In this document: positions 6,085-13,478 of the stretch, piece by piece
How the letters are laid out: the number at the start of each line of letters is the position of its first letter
Position numbering within the stretch: position 1 is the first letter of the stretch
Origin: an uncultured beta proteobacterium
GTDB lineage: Bacteria > Pseudomonadota > Gammaproteobacteria > Burkholderiales > Burkholderiaceae
Length of the DNA stretch: 13,703 bases
Direction of reading: 5' to 3'
NCBI GenBank assembly: GCA_903938955.1
Contig: CAJAFJ010000568.1
Location: 1-13,703 of the forward strand
Translations under genes and position numbers: made by a program
Notes under the pieces: generated by a model
What the model was told of the DNA's origin: nothing
Databases searched by the model: none
What the model saw: only the letters and a program-made list of their open reading frames with translations

Positions 6085-7398
6085 ATGCAAATCTACCTGG
6101 TGGGTGGTGCGGTGCGCGATGCGCTGCTGGGGTTGCCGGTCAAAGACCGCGACTGGGTGGTGGTGGGCGCCACGCCCGAAGCCATGCTGGCGCAGGGCTA
6201 CCTGCCGGTCGGCAAAGACTTTCCGGTGTTTCTGCACCCCCATACCCACGAAGAATACGCACTGGCCCGCACCGAGCGCAAGACCGCCCCCGGCTACCAC
6301 GGTTTTGCCGTCCACGCCGCCCCCGATGTCACGCTGGAAGAAGACCTGGCGCGGCGCGACCTGACGGTCAACGCCATCGCGGTACAGGCCTATCCCATCA
6401 GCTCCGGCGGCCGGTGTGAAGCCTATGAAACGCTGGACGCCGCGTATTGGGAATCGGCCGGCGTGCTGATCGACCCCTATGGCGGACGGCACGATTTGGC
6501 GAAGAAAGTGTTTCGCCACGTCACCGCCTCGTTCCGCGAAGACCCGGTGCGCATCCTGCGCCTGGCCCGCTTTGCAGCGCGCTTTGCCGACTTCACGGTG
6601 GCGCCCAAAACGCTGCAACTGATGCGTGAGATGGTCCAGGAAGGCGAAGCCGATCACCTGGTGGCAGAGCGCGTCTGGCAGGAACTGGCCCGGGGCCTGA
6701 TGGCGCACACGCCCTCGCGCCTGTTTGACGTACTGCGCGACTGCGGCGCGCTGGCACGCTTGTTACCCGAGGTCAACGCCCTGTGGGGCGTGCCGCAGCG
6801 CGCCGAGTACCACCCCGAAATCGACACCGGCATTCACCTGATGATGGTGCTGGACATGAGTGCGCGTCTGAACGCATCACTGCCGGTGCGCCTGGCCTGC
6901 CTGTTTCACGACCTCGGCAAAGCCACCACGCCCGCCCATCTTTTGCCGCGCCACCTGGGCCATGAAGAGCGCAGCGCACGGCTGCTCAAAGGGGTGTGCG
7001 AACGGCTGCGCCTGCCGGTCGACTGCCGCGAATTGGCCGACGTGGTGGCGCGCGAGCACGGCAACCTGCACCGCAGTGGCGACCTGAATGCCGCCGCCCA
7101 AGTGCGCCTGCTGGAGCGCTGCGACGCGTTTCGCAAACCGCAACGTTTTGCCGAGGTGATGCTGGCCTGCGAGTGCGACGCGCGGGGCCGCTTGGGGCTA
7201 ACCGAAGCGGCCTACCCGCAAAGCCCCCGGCTACTGGCCGCACTGGCGGCAGCACAGGCCGTGGATACCACCGCCATCGCCACCCACTCCATGGCGGCTG
7301 GCGCCAAAGGGCCCCAAATTGGCGAACTGATTCACATGGCCCGGATCGAGGCGGTGCGCACCAGCCAGGCGCCATTGCTTGGTATGCTTGAACCATGA
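6085..7398 (+). CDS. cca: Multifunctional CCA tRNA nucleotidyltransferase
   Basis: Adds and repairs the 3' CCA end of tRNAs without a nucleic-acid template, in the cytoplasm. The 437-residue protein is the gamma/beta-proteobacterial multifunctional type. The head has LVGGAVRDALLG (5-16), catalytic aspartates Asp21 and Asp23 in KDRDWVVVG, ARTERK (61-66) and RRD (90-92). The neck has IDPYGGRHDL and EDPVRILRLARFAARF (152-167). The C-terminal HD domain has HPEIDTGIH (243-251) and the His275-Asp276 pair in CLFHDLGK, giving the 2',3'-cyclic phosphodiesterase/phosphatase activities of the E. coli enzyme. Relative to E. coli there is an insertion of about 22 residues (about 101-126) between the head and neck. 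Its stop overlaps the response-regulator start as ATGA (7395-7398), predicting translational coupling. Confidence 0.95.
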   Translation: MQIYLVGGAVRDALLGLPVKDRDWVVVGATPEAMLAQGYLPVGKDFPVFLHPHTHEEYALARTERKTAPGYHGFAVHAAPDVTLEEDLARRDLTVNAIAVQAYPISSGGRCEAYETLDAAYWESAGVLIDPYGGRHDLAKKVFRHVTASFREDPVRILRLARFAARFADFTVAPKTLQLMREMVQEGEADHLVAERVWQELARGLMAHTPSRLFDVLRDCGALARLLPEVNALWGVPQRAEYHPEIDTGIHLMMVLDMSARLNASLPVRLACLFHDLGKATTPAHLLPRHLGHEERSARLLKGVCERLRLPVDCRELADVVAREHGNLHRSGDLNAAAQVRLLERCDAFRKPQRFAEVMLACECDARGRLGLTEAAYPQSPRLLAALAAAQAVDTTAIATHSMAAGAKGPQIGELIHMARIEAVRTSQAPLLGMLEP

Positions 7399-8090
7399 CC
7401 AGTTTGCTGATTGTTGAAGACGACGAATTACTCCGCGATGCCCTGAGCGCCCAACTGACGCAGGCCGGCCACAGCGTCACGTCGGCCGCCGATGGCGCGC
7501 TGGCCCAGGCGCTGCTGGAATCCACCCGCTTTGATGGCGTCATTCTGGATTTGGGCCTGCCCAAAGTCAGCGGCATGGAGGTGCTGCAATGGCTGCGACG
7601 CCGCCTGCCCGCCCTGCCGGTGCTGATCTTGACCGCACGCGACGGCGTAGAAGACCGGGTGCAAGGCCTCAACGCCGGGGCCGACGACTACCTCACCAAA
7701 CCCTTCAACATGGCCGAGCTGCAAGCCCGACTCGCCGCCATGCTGCGCCGCGCCCGCCTGCCCGCGTTTGGCGGCTCGCTGGAACTGGCCGCCAACGCCC
7801 ACCAGCGACTGCGGGTGGACGCCACCCAGCCACAAGCCTGGCTGGACGATGTGTCAATGGAGCTGACCCAGCGCGAGTGGGCGCTGCTGTCGCTGCTGGT
7901 GAGCCACGCGGGTCAGGTGGTGAGCCGCGAAGACGTGCTGGGCGTGTGGCAGTCCGAACCGGGCGACGGCGCGGGCTCCAATGCGCTGGAGGTGTATGTG
8001 CACCGCCTGCGCCGCAAGCTACTGGATTCCGGACTAAACATTCGCAACGTGCGCGGCCTGGGCTACCTGCTGGAATCCGCCGCCACATAA
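7395..8090 (+). CDS. OmpR-family response regulator (TctD/QseB-like)
   Basis: A 231-residue two-component transcription factor. The receiver domain (1-118) has the acidic pocket Glu8-Asp9-Asp10, phospho-acceptor Asp52 in VILDLGLP, Thr80 and Lys102 in LTKPFN, all conserved. The DNA-binding winged helix (about 125-228) has the OmpR pattern LTQREWALLSLLVSHAGQVVSREDVL and the recognition helix SNALEVYVHRLRRKL, ending in VRGLGYLL. A slightly long linker (MEL preceded by DATQPQAWLDDVS) is seen. Its start overlaps the cca stop, and the kinase begins 13 bases after its own stop, so cognate pairing with that kinase is very likely. The pair resembles TctD/TctE, which in other bacteria controls tricarboxylate uptake, but no transporter genes are in this window, so the regulon is unknown. 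Confidence 0.92.
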   Translation: MTSLLIVEDDELLRDALSAQLTQAGHSVTSAADGALAQALLESTRFDGVILDLGLPKVSGMEVLQWLRRRLPALPVLILTARDGVEDRVQGLNAGADDYLTKPFNMAELQARLAAMLRRARLPAFGGSLELAANAHQRLRVDATQPQAWLDDVSMELTQREWALLSLLVSHAGQVVSREDVLGVWQSEPGDGAGSNALEVYVHRLRRKLLDSGLNIRNVRGLGYLLESAAT

Positions 8091-8105
8091 TTCCATTAAC
8101 GGAAT
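8090..8105. repeat. Small inverted repeat over the kinase start codon
   Basis: ATTCC-ATTAAC-GGAAT has perfect 5-bp arms and a 6-nt loop. It begins at the last base of the regulator stop codon and ends inside the kinase ATG. Folded in mRNA it would partly hide the start codon. Ribosomes finishing the regulator could open it. The stem is short and AT-rich, so its stability is doubtful. Confidence 0.25.
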
Positions 8106-9507
8106 GAAACCCCCTGCCCCACACCACGGCCTGTCGCTCAAGCGCTTGCTGTTGCTGTGGCTGCTGCTGCCACAACTGCTGCTGTGGCTGGTGGGCGGGG
8201 CGCTGACCTACCGCATTGCACTCAGTTATGCCGAAAAAGGCGTGGACCAATCCCTCACGCAATCGGTGCTGTCGCTGGCGCGTCAAATCAAACCGGTGGG
8301 TTCGGGCCTGCTGATCGACTTTCCCCGCGCCGCGCAGGACATCATCGAACAAGACCCGAAAGACCGGGTCAGCTACATGGTGTCCTCGCCACCGGGCAGT
8401 TTTCTGCTCGGCAATGGCAAGTTCCCCGACCCCCAGCTGAGCACACCACCGAGCCCGGGCGAGCCCCTGCTGTACAACGTGCGCCTGGACGGCAAACCGA
8501 TGCGCGTGGCGCTGCTGGAAGTCAACTACGGCGAGCCCAACTCGCCCCAGCGCATGCGCGTGCAGGTGGCCAAAAGCCTGGCGGTGCAGCAGCGCATTGC
8601 CGCTGAACTGGTGACCGATATCCTGACGCCGTTGCTGGTGCTGGGCCTGTTGCTGAGTGTGCTGGTATATGGCGGCATCTCGCGCGGTCTGCGGCCCCTG
8701 AAACGGCTGCAGGCCCAACTGGGCGACCGGCGCGAACCCAGCCTGTCGGCGCTGGCGCCGATCGAGATGACCGAGGCGCCGCAAGAGGTGCACGCGCTGG
8801 CCGGTGCCGTCAACCAGCTGCTGTCTGCCGTGCGGCGCAGCCTGGGCCAGGAAAAGCGTTTTCTCAACGACGCCGCGCACCAGCTGCGCACGCCGCTGGC
8901 GGGCCTGATCAGCCAGACCGAGCTGGCGTTGACCGAAACCGACCCGCAAGCCCTGCGTGAGCGCTTGGGCAAGGTGCTGTCGGGCGCCCAGCGCAGCGCG
9001 CATCTGGTGCATCAACTGCTGTCGCTGGCGCGCAATGAGGCCGAAGTCAAACTGCAGACGCTGGATGCTGCCGCGCTGGCACGCGAGGTAGCGCGCGAAT
9101 GGACGCCGCGCGCTCTGGCTGCCGGGGTGGATTTGGGCTACGAAGGCGACGAACACCTGCTGATCGAAGGTGAAAAGCTGCTGCTGCACGAGGCCCTGAG
9201 CAACCTGCTGGACAACGCCCTGCTCTACGCCGGTCCCGGTAGTGTGGTGACGTTGCGCGTCAGCCACCAGGAAGACATGGCCGTGATCGAGGTCGAAGAC
9301 AACGGCCCGGGCTTGAGCCCCGCCGATCTGTTGCATGTGTTCGAGCGCTTCTGGCGTGCCAGCGCCCTGCCCGGCGGCTGTGGTTTGGGTCTGGCCATCG
9401 TGAATGAGATTACCCACCGCCATGGTGGCACCGCCACGGCGCAAACGCGCCAGCCGCAGGGCCTGCGCATCCAACTCAGTCTGCCCTTGAACAACGGATC
9501 GCCATGA
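8104..9507 (+). CDS. TctE-like sensor histidine kinase
   Basis: A 467-residue inner-membrane kinase. Transmembrane segment 1 is about 14-36 and segment 2 about 172-190, enclosing a periplasmic sensor of about 135 residues of the 2CSK_N type seen in TctE/QseC-like kinases (start QSLTQSVLSLARQI; VSYMVSSPPGSFLLGN). A HAMP-like stretch (GLRPLKRLQAQL) follows. The dimerisation/phosphoacceptor helix has His259 in FLNDAAHQLRTPLAG. The ATPase domain has the N box NLLDNALLY (367-375), G1 EDNGPGL (398-404), F box FERFWR (413-418) and G2 GGCGLGL (424-430). All are intact, so autophosphorylation and transfer to the upstream regulator's Asp52 are expected. No Shine-Dalgarno is evident, and the start lies in a small hairpin. 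Its stop overlaps the GGDEF-EAL start (ATGA, 9504-9507). Confidence 0.92.
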   Translation: MKPPAPHHGLSLKRLLLLWLLLPQLLLWLVGGALTYRIALSYAEKGVDQSLTQSVLSLARQIKPVGSGLLIDFPRAAQDIIEQDPKDRVSYMVSSPPGSFLLGNGKFPDPQLSTPPSPGEPLLYNVRLDGKPMRVALLEVNYGEPNSPQRMRVQVAKSLAVQQRIAAELVTDILTPLLVLGLLLSVLVYGGISRGLRPLKRLQAQLGDRREPSLSALAPIEMTEAPQEVHALAGAVNQLLSAVRRSLGQEKRFLNDAAHQLRTPLAGLISQTELALTETDPQALRERLGKVLSGAQRSAHLVHQLLSLARNEAEVKLQTLDAAALAREVAREWTPRALAAGVDLGYEGDEHLLIEGEKLLLHEALSNLLDNALLYAGPGSVVTLRVSHQEDMAVIEVEDNGPGLSPADLLHVFERFWRASALPGGCGLGLAIVNEITHRHGGTATAQTRQPQGLRIQLSLPLNNGSP

Positions 9508-11630
9508 CCAGCCCCGACCTGTCCGATAACGCCTTGCGCAGCCTGAACACTCACCTGCGCGAACAGTCCCATCTGCTGCAAACCACCCTGACCAGCATCA
9601 GCCAGGGCATCCTCGTGTTCGACCCCAACACCCGGGTACAAACCTTCAACCCCCAGGTCTGCAGCTTGCTCGATTTGCCCGAAAGCTTTCTGGCCACACG
9701 CCCCACGCTGAAAGAGATCAACGATTTCCAGGTCGCCAGAAATGACTTTGGACCGGGCGCCATGTGGGTGGACGAGCGGGCGCGCAGTTACATCCTGGCC
9801 GGTGGCCTGGGCACGTCGCCCGCGCACTATCTGCGGGTCACCACCGACGGCCGCACGCTGGAAGTCAAGACCCAGACCCTGCCCACGGGCGGCATGGTGC
9901 GCACCTTTGCCGACGTGAGCGACTACGTGCAGGTCAAAGCCGACTTGCAGGCAAGCGAGCAGCGCTGGAAGCTGGCCCTGGAAAGCACGGGCGACGGCGT
10001 GTGGGACTGGGATATCGCCAGCGGAGAAGAGTTTTTCTCGAAACGCCTGCTGGAGATGTATGGCTACAGCGAGCACGAACTGCTGGCCAGCCCGGGCGCA
10101 CTGGATGCACTCACCCACCCCGACGACGTGGCACCCATGCAGCGCGACCGCCAGGCGCATTTTGACGGCCTGACGCCCCTCTACACCAACGAACACCGCA
10201 TCCGCTGCAAAAATGGCAACTTGAAATGGATTCTGACGCGGGGTATGGTGATTCGCCGGGATGAGCAAGGCCGGGCGCTGCGCATGATTGGCACCCACAC
10301 CGACATCACCGAGCGCAAAACCTCGGAAGCGCTAATCTGGCACCAGGCGCATTTCGACCCTCTGACCCGCCTGCCCAACCGCAACATGCTGCGCGACCGC
10401 CTGGCGCACGAGATCAACGCCAGCCAACGCAACAGCCAGCCGTTCGCGCTGCTGTTCATTGACCTGGACCACTTCAAGGAGGTCAACGACACCTTTGGTC
10501 ACGACAGTGGCGACCTGCTGCTGATTGAGGCGGCACGGCGCATCAAGGCCTGCGTGCGCGACACCGACACGGTGGCCCGCATGGGGGGCGATGAGTTCAC
10601 CGTCATCCTGACCGACATGGCGGACAAAGCCCACATCGAGCACCTGCTGCAAGGCATCTTGCAGTCGCTGGCGGAGATGTTTCAACTACAGGATGAGCAG
10701 GTTTATGTGTCCGCCAGCATCGGCATCACGCGCTACCCGACGGATGCCTCGGTGATTGAGGACTTGTTCAAAAACGCCGATCAGGCCCTGTACGTGGCCA
10801 AAGGTGCGGGGCGCAACCGCCACAGCTTTTTTACTGCCACCTTGCATGAGGCGGCGCAAACCCGCGTGCGCCTCGCCAACGACCTGCGCGGCGGGCTGGC
10901 GGGTGAGCAGTTCCGGGTGGTGTACCAGCCCATCATCGAACTGGCGAGCGGTTCCATTCACAAGGCGGAAGCCCTGATCCGCTGGCAGCACCCGACCCGG
11001 GGCCTGGTCAGCCCGGCGGACTTTATCCCGATTGCCGAAGCCAGTGGCCTGGTGGTGGACATCGGCGAATGGGTGTTCCAGCAAGCGGCGCGCCAGGTGC
11101 AGCAGTGGCGCGGCTCGATTCACCCGGAGTTTCAGATCAGCGTGAACAAATCGCCGGTGCAGTTTCACCACTGCGGCAAGCTCAACGCGCCCTGGTTTGA
11201 CCAGTTGCAGGCCCTGGGTTTGCCGGGCAACAGCATTGTGGTGGAGATCACCGAAGGGCTGCTACTGGACTCCAGCCTCAGCGTCGACCAGCAGTTACTG
11301 GCCCTGCGCGCAGCCGGTATCGGGGTCTCGCTGGACGACTTTGGCACCGGCTACTCGTCGCTGTCCTACCTGCAAAAGTTCAATATCGACTTCATCAAGA
11401 TCGACCAGTCGTTTGTGCGCCACCTGGCACCCGCCAGCACCAACCTGGCCTTGTGCAAGGCCATCATCGTGATGGCGCATGAACTGGGTATCCAGGTGGT
11501 GGCCGAAGGCATCGAGACCGAACCGCAACGCGAGCTGCTGACCGCAGCCGGCTGCGATTACGCGCAGGGCTACCTGTTTGCCCGACCCATGTCAGCCACC
11601 GACTTTGAGGTGTTTATCGCGGCGCAGTAG
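9504..11630 (+). CDS. PAS-PAS-GGDEF-EAL cyclic-di-GMP enzyme
   Basis: A 708-residue soluble protein with no membrane segment. Domains in order: a PAS-like domain (about 25-140, with GILVFDPNTRVQTFNPQVCSL), a second PAS/PAC domain (about 154-273, WDWDIASGEEFFSKRLLEMYGY through MIGTHTDITERK), a GGDEF domain (about 283-440) and an EAL domain (about 455-700). The diguanylate cyclase motif GGDEF is intact (361-365), and an RxxD inhibitory site, RDTD at 352-355, lies the usual five residues before it. The phosphodiesterase shows Glu489-Ala-Leu, Asn548, Glu584, DDFGTGYSSL (611-620), Lys632, Glu668 and QGYLFARP. Both activities are thus chemically possible, with PAS signals likely choosing between them. 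It is translationally coupled to the kinase, so it is probably the output or a modulator of the same signalling circuit. Confidence 0.93.
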   Translation: MTSPDLSDNALRSLNTHLREQSHLLQTTLTSISQGILVFDPNTRVQTFNPQVCSLLDLPESFLATRPTLKEINDFQVARNDFGPGAMWVDERARSYILAGGLGTSPAHYLRVTTDGRTLEVKTQTLPTGGMVRTFADVSDYVQVKADLQASEQRWKLALESTGDGVWDWDIASGEEFFSKRLLEMYGYSEHELLASPGALDALTHPDDVAPMQRDRQAHFDGLTPLYTNEHRIRCKNGNLKWILTRGMVIRRDEQGRALRMIGTHTDITERKTSEALIWHQAHFDPLTRLPNRNMLRDRLAHEINASQRNSQPFALLFIDLDHFKEVNDTFGHDSGDLLLIEAARRIKACVRDTDTVARMGGDEFTVILTDMADKAHIEHLLQGILQSLAEMFQLQDEQVYVSASIGITRYPTDASVIEDLFKNADQALYVAKGAGRNRHSFFTATLHEAAQTRVRLANDLRGGLAGEQFRVVYQPIIELASGSIHKAEALIRWQHPTRGLVSPADFIPIAEASGLVVDIGEWVFQQAARQVQQWRGSIHPEFQISVNKSPVQFHHCGKLNAPWFDQLQALGLPGNSIVVEITEGLLLDSSLSVDQQLLALRAAGIGVSLDDFGTGYSSLSYLQKFNIDFIKIDQSFVRHLAPASTNLALCKAIIVMAHELGIQVVAEGIETEPQRELLTAAGCDYAQGYLFARPMSATDFEVFIAAQ

Positions 11631-11634
11631 GCGC

Positions 11635-11651
11635 GGCTGGGTCGAGCAGCC
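11635..11651. terminator. Stem-loop between convergent genes (weak terminator candidate)
   Basis: GGCTG-GGTCGAG-CAGCC is a perfect 5-bp stem with a 7-nt loop, in the 28-bp gap between the GGDEF-EAL stop and the stop of the convergent ATPase gene. TGTTGTTC follows on the plus strand, which is U-rich only in part. Its arms match those of the LysR/fau junction stem. Without a true U-tract it may be weak or Rho-assisted. Confidence 0.3.
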
Positions 11652-11658
11652 CTGTTGT

Positions 11659-13236
11659 TCAGAGCGTCTCGACCTCAAACCCGACAATATTGCGGCTGGC
11701 CTTGCTGAACTCCACGCCAATCAGGTGAATCGGCTCGCCGCGGTCCCGGTACTTGTCGGCGTAAGCCATGTCCTTGAGCTGCTGCAAGGCTTTGCCTTCC
11801 GGGTTGAGTTCCACCACCTTGAACTCGAACAAAAACACCTGGCCATTGAACAGCACGGTCATGTCAATGCGGCCGTGGTTGGTCGGGTCTTCGAGCTTGA
11901 TGGTCAGACCCAGTGCGGCAAAGTAGCTGTAGAAAATGCTGACGTAATAGCCTTCAAAGCCACTCATCTCGTTTTTGCGGTACCAGTCGTTGGCAATGCT
12001 GGCGTAGAAAGCGTGGAACAAATTTTTCAGGCCAGCAAAGTCCTGGGCCATGAGCAGGTCATAAAGCTTGCTGATTCTTGATTCAGGCACATTCTGATTG
12101 CCGGTCAGGCTTTGCAACAGGCTGTCGTTGAGGGCGGCTTGCACTTCGAGGTTGGGGTATTTCAGCGTCAACTCCAGCCGCCCCAAAATTTGGCGACAAC
12201 TGGCAATGGTCAGATAGCCGGCCTGAAACATCAGCGCCTCGACCGGGATGTTGTCCACGTCAAAGGTCGCCAGCAAAGACTCCGAAGCCACAATACGAGA
12301 GAGATCAGGCGTGAACTGCTGGCGTTTTTCCAGCAGCTTGATCAAAAAACCGGGTGTGCCGGTCTCAAACCAATGCGGGCGGATTTTTCGGGTGTCAAAC
12401 AACTTCAGCAAACCAAACGGGTTATAGACCGAGGTGCCCAGCCAGTTGTAGCCGTTGTACCACTGGCGAATCAGCTCACGGTCGAGTCCGGGCAGTTCGG
12501 GGGCAAACACCGTATCTACATCGGCATCGGTGTAGCCGCAGATGTCGCTGTAGCGCTCGTCCAGGGTGATGTCGGTCAACTGGTTCAAGCCTGAGAACAG
12601 GCTGACTTTGCTGAATTTGCTGACCCCGGTCAAAAAGACAAATTTGAGATGTTCGTCCGCGCCCTTAAGCACGGCGTACAGGTTTTTAAGCCCTTCGCGC
12701 ATATCAATGGCCACCGCGCTGTTATCGATTTTGTCCAGAATCGGCTTGTCGTATTCGTCAATCAGTACCACCGCGCGCTGACCGGTGCTTTGATGGGCCA
12801 ATGCAATCAGTTCAGCAAACTGCCCGCTGATGCTCAGGTGTGCGCAGCGCACCTTCAACTGCTGCTGGTTATCTTGCAGAATTTCCCGAATCCGTTGGTC
12901 AAGCTCGGTACCGTTGCGCAGCACACTGCCGCCAAAGCTGATGCGAATGACTGGGTAACGCTGAGTCCAGTCCCATTGCTGCGCTGCTGCCAAACCGTCA
13001 AACAGCGCCTGATGGCCCTCAAACAACTCTTTGAGCGTGTCCAAAAACAGGCTTTTGCCAAAGCGCCTTGGACGGCTTAAAAAATAATAGCTGCCGCGAT
13101 CAACCAGCGCCAGGGCATGCGGAGTTTTGTCCACGTAGTAGCAGTTTTGCTCGCGCAGCTTGGCAAAGGTCTGAATGCCAAGCGGCAGCTTGCGCCGGGG
13201 CAATGTGGGCGCAGGGCTTGGGGTGGTGAGGGTCAT
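11659..13236 (-). CDS. AAA-ATPase-like protein with PD-(D/E)XK nuclease-fold domain
   Basis: A 525-residue protein of the widespread but poorly understood AAA-ATPase_like/PDDEXK_9 family. The N-terminal P-loop domain starts LPLGIQTFAKLREQNCYYVDKT, has an unusual Walker A, SRPRRFGKSL with Lys61, and Walker B VVLIDEYDKPI (Asp160, Glu161). A conserved FLTGVSKFSKVSLFSGLN (201-218) fits the sensor region. The middle is a helical linker (YNGYNWLG, NPFGLLKLF). The C-terminal domain has GRIDMTVLF (Asp458) and FEFKV (Glu471-x-Lys473), a restriction-nuclease-like core, with QQLKDMAYADKY behind it. All motifs look intact. Relatives are annotated only as ATP-binding proteins, and nuclease or anti-phage roles are speculation. 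It stands alone, convergent to the signalling operon, in DNA of lower GC (47-53% in three hand-counted lines), which suggests transfer. No Shine-Dalgarno is seen at the ATG. Confidence 0.85.
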   Translation of the reverse strand: MTLTTPSPAPTLPRRKLPLGIQTFAKLREQNCYYVDKTPHALALVDRGSYYFLSRPRRFGKSLFLDTLKELFEGHQALFDGLAAAQQWDWTQRYPVIRISFGGSVLRNGTELDQRIREILQDNQQQLKVRCAHLSISGQFAELIALAHQSTGQRAVVLIDEYDKPILDKIDNSAVAIDMREGLKNLYAVLKGADEHLKFVFLTGVSKFSKVSLFSGLNQLTDITLDERYSDICGYTDADVDTVFAPELPGLDRELIRQWYNGYNWLGTSVYNPFGLLKLFDTRKIRPHWFETGTPGFLIKLLEKRQQFTPDLSRIVASESLLATFDVDNIPVEALMFQAGYLTIASCRQILGRLELTLKYPNLEVQAALNDSLLQSLTGNQNVPESRISKLYDLLMAQDFAGLKNLFHAFYASIANDWYRKNEMSGFEGYYVSIFYSYFAALGLTIKLEDPTNHGRIDMTVLFNGQVFLFEFKVVELNPEGKALQQLKDMAYADKYRDRGEPIHLIGVEFSKASRNIVGFEVETL

Positions 13237-13271
13237 CGGGGCATTTTAGGAGTCCGCCCAGGTTCGAGCTT

Positions 13272-13287
13272 CCTGCGCTGGCGCAGG
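13272..13287. repeat. Near-perfect palindrome upstream of the ATPase gene
   Basis: CCTGCGC-TG-GCGCAGG has 7-bp arms around two bases, 36 bp upstream of the ATPase ATG at 13236. It could be a dimeric operator for that gene or a hairpin in its leader. It is the strongest palindrome in the 242-bp gap 13237-13478. In the rest of the gap I see no gene or convincing promoter. Confidence 0.35.
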
Positions 13288-13440
13288 CCAGGCACCCAAA
13301 AAATCCAACGCTGCGGCGCACGAACCATCGCATGTACCGCAACCTTTTACGCGCGGCAGTCAAACCTGCAACGGCATCTGTGGAGTGCGCTGATTCGTTA
13401 CCATATCGCCCACCTGCACAGGGCTGGGCTGATCGTCGAT

Positions 13441-13462
13441 TGGGCCTGAGCGGCCCGGCCCA
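13441..13462 (+). repeat. GC-rich competing stem-loops before the receiver gene
   Basis: GGGCC-TGAGC-GGCCC (13442-13456) and the alternative TGGGCC...GGCCCA (13441-13446 with 13457-13462) share one left arm, so only one can form at a time. They end 16 bases before the start at 13479. They could shape translation of the next gene, or be a product of local GC richness. Confidence 0.25.
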
Positions 13463-13478
13463 CCCATCCACACCGACC

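Noticed and set aside
8140..8190. CTG-rich tract in the kinase gene, possible microsatellite
   Set aside because: It encodes the leucine-rich first membrane segment with imperfect repeats, which codon bias explains.
7705..9474. A 589-codon open frame on the minus strand
   Set aside because: It lies opposite the response regulator and kinase, which have complete motifs. Its Gln/His/Arg-rich sequence is typical of the antisense of GC-rich genes.
9225..10298. A 357-codon minus-strand open frame across the kinase/GGDEF-EAL junction
   Set aside because: It is antisense to two well-supported genes, and nothing recognisable is in the product.
7395..11630. Naming the two-component pair tctDE
   Set aside because: The resemblance is to the family only. 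No tricarboxylate transporter gene is nearby, so the symbol would overstate the function.
11659..13236. Calling the ATPase/nuclease-fold gene an anti-phage defence system
   Set aside because: There is no partner gene, no defence neighbours and no mobile element in the window. The domain pair alone does not establish that role.
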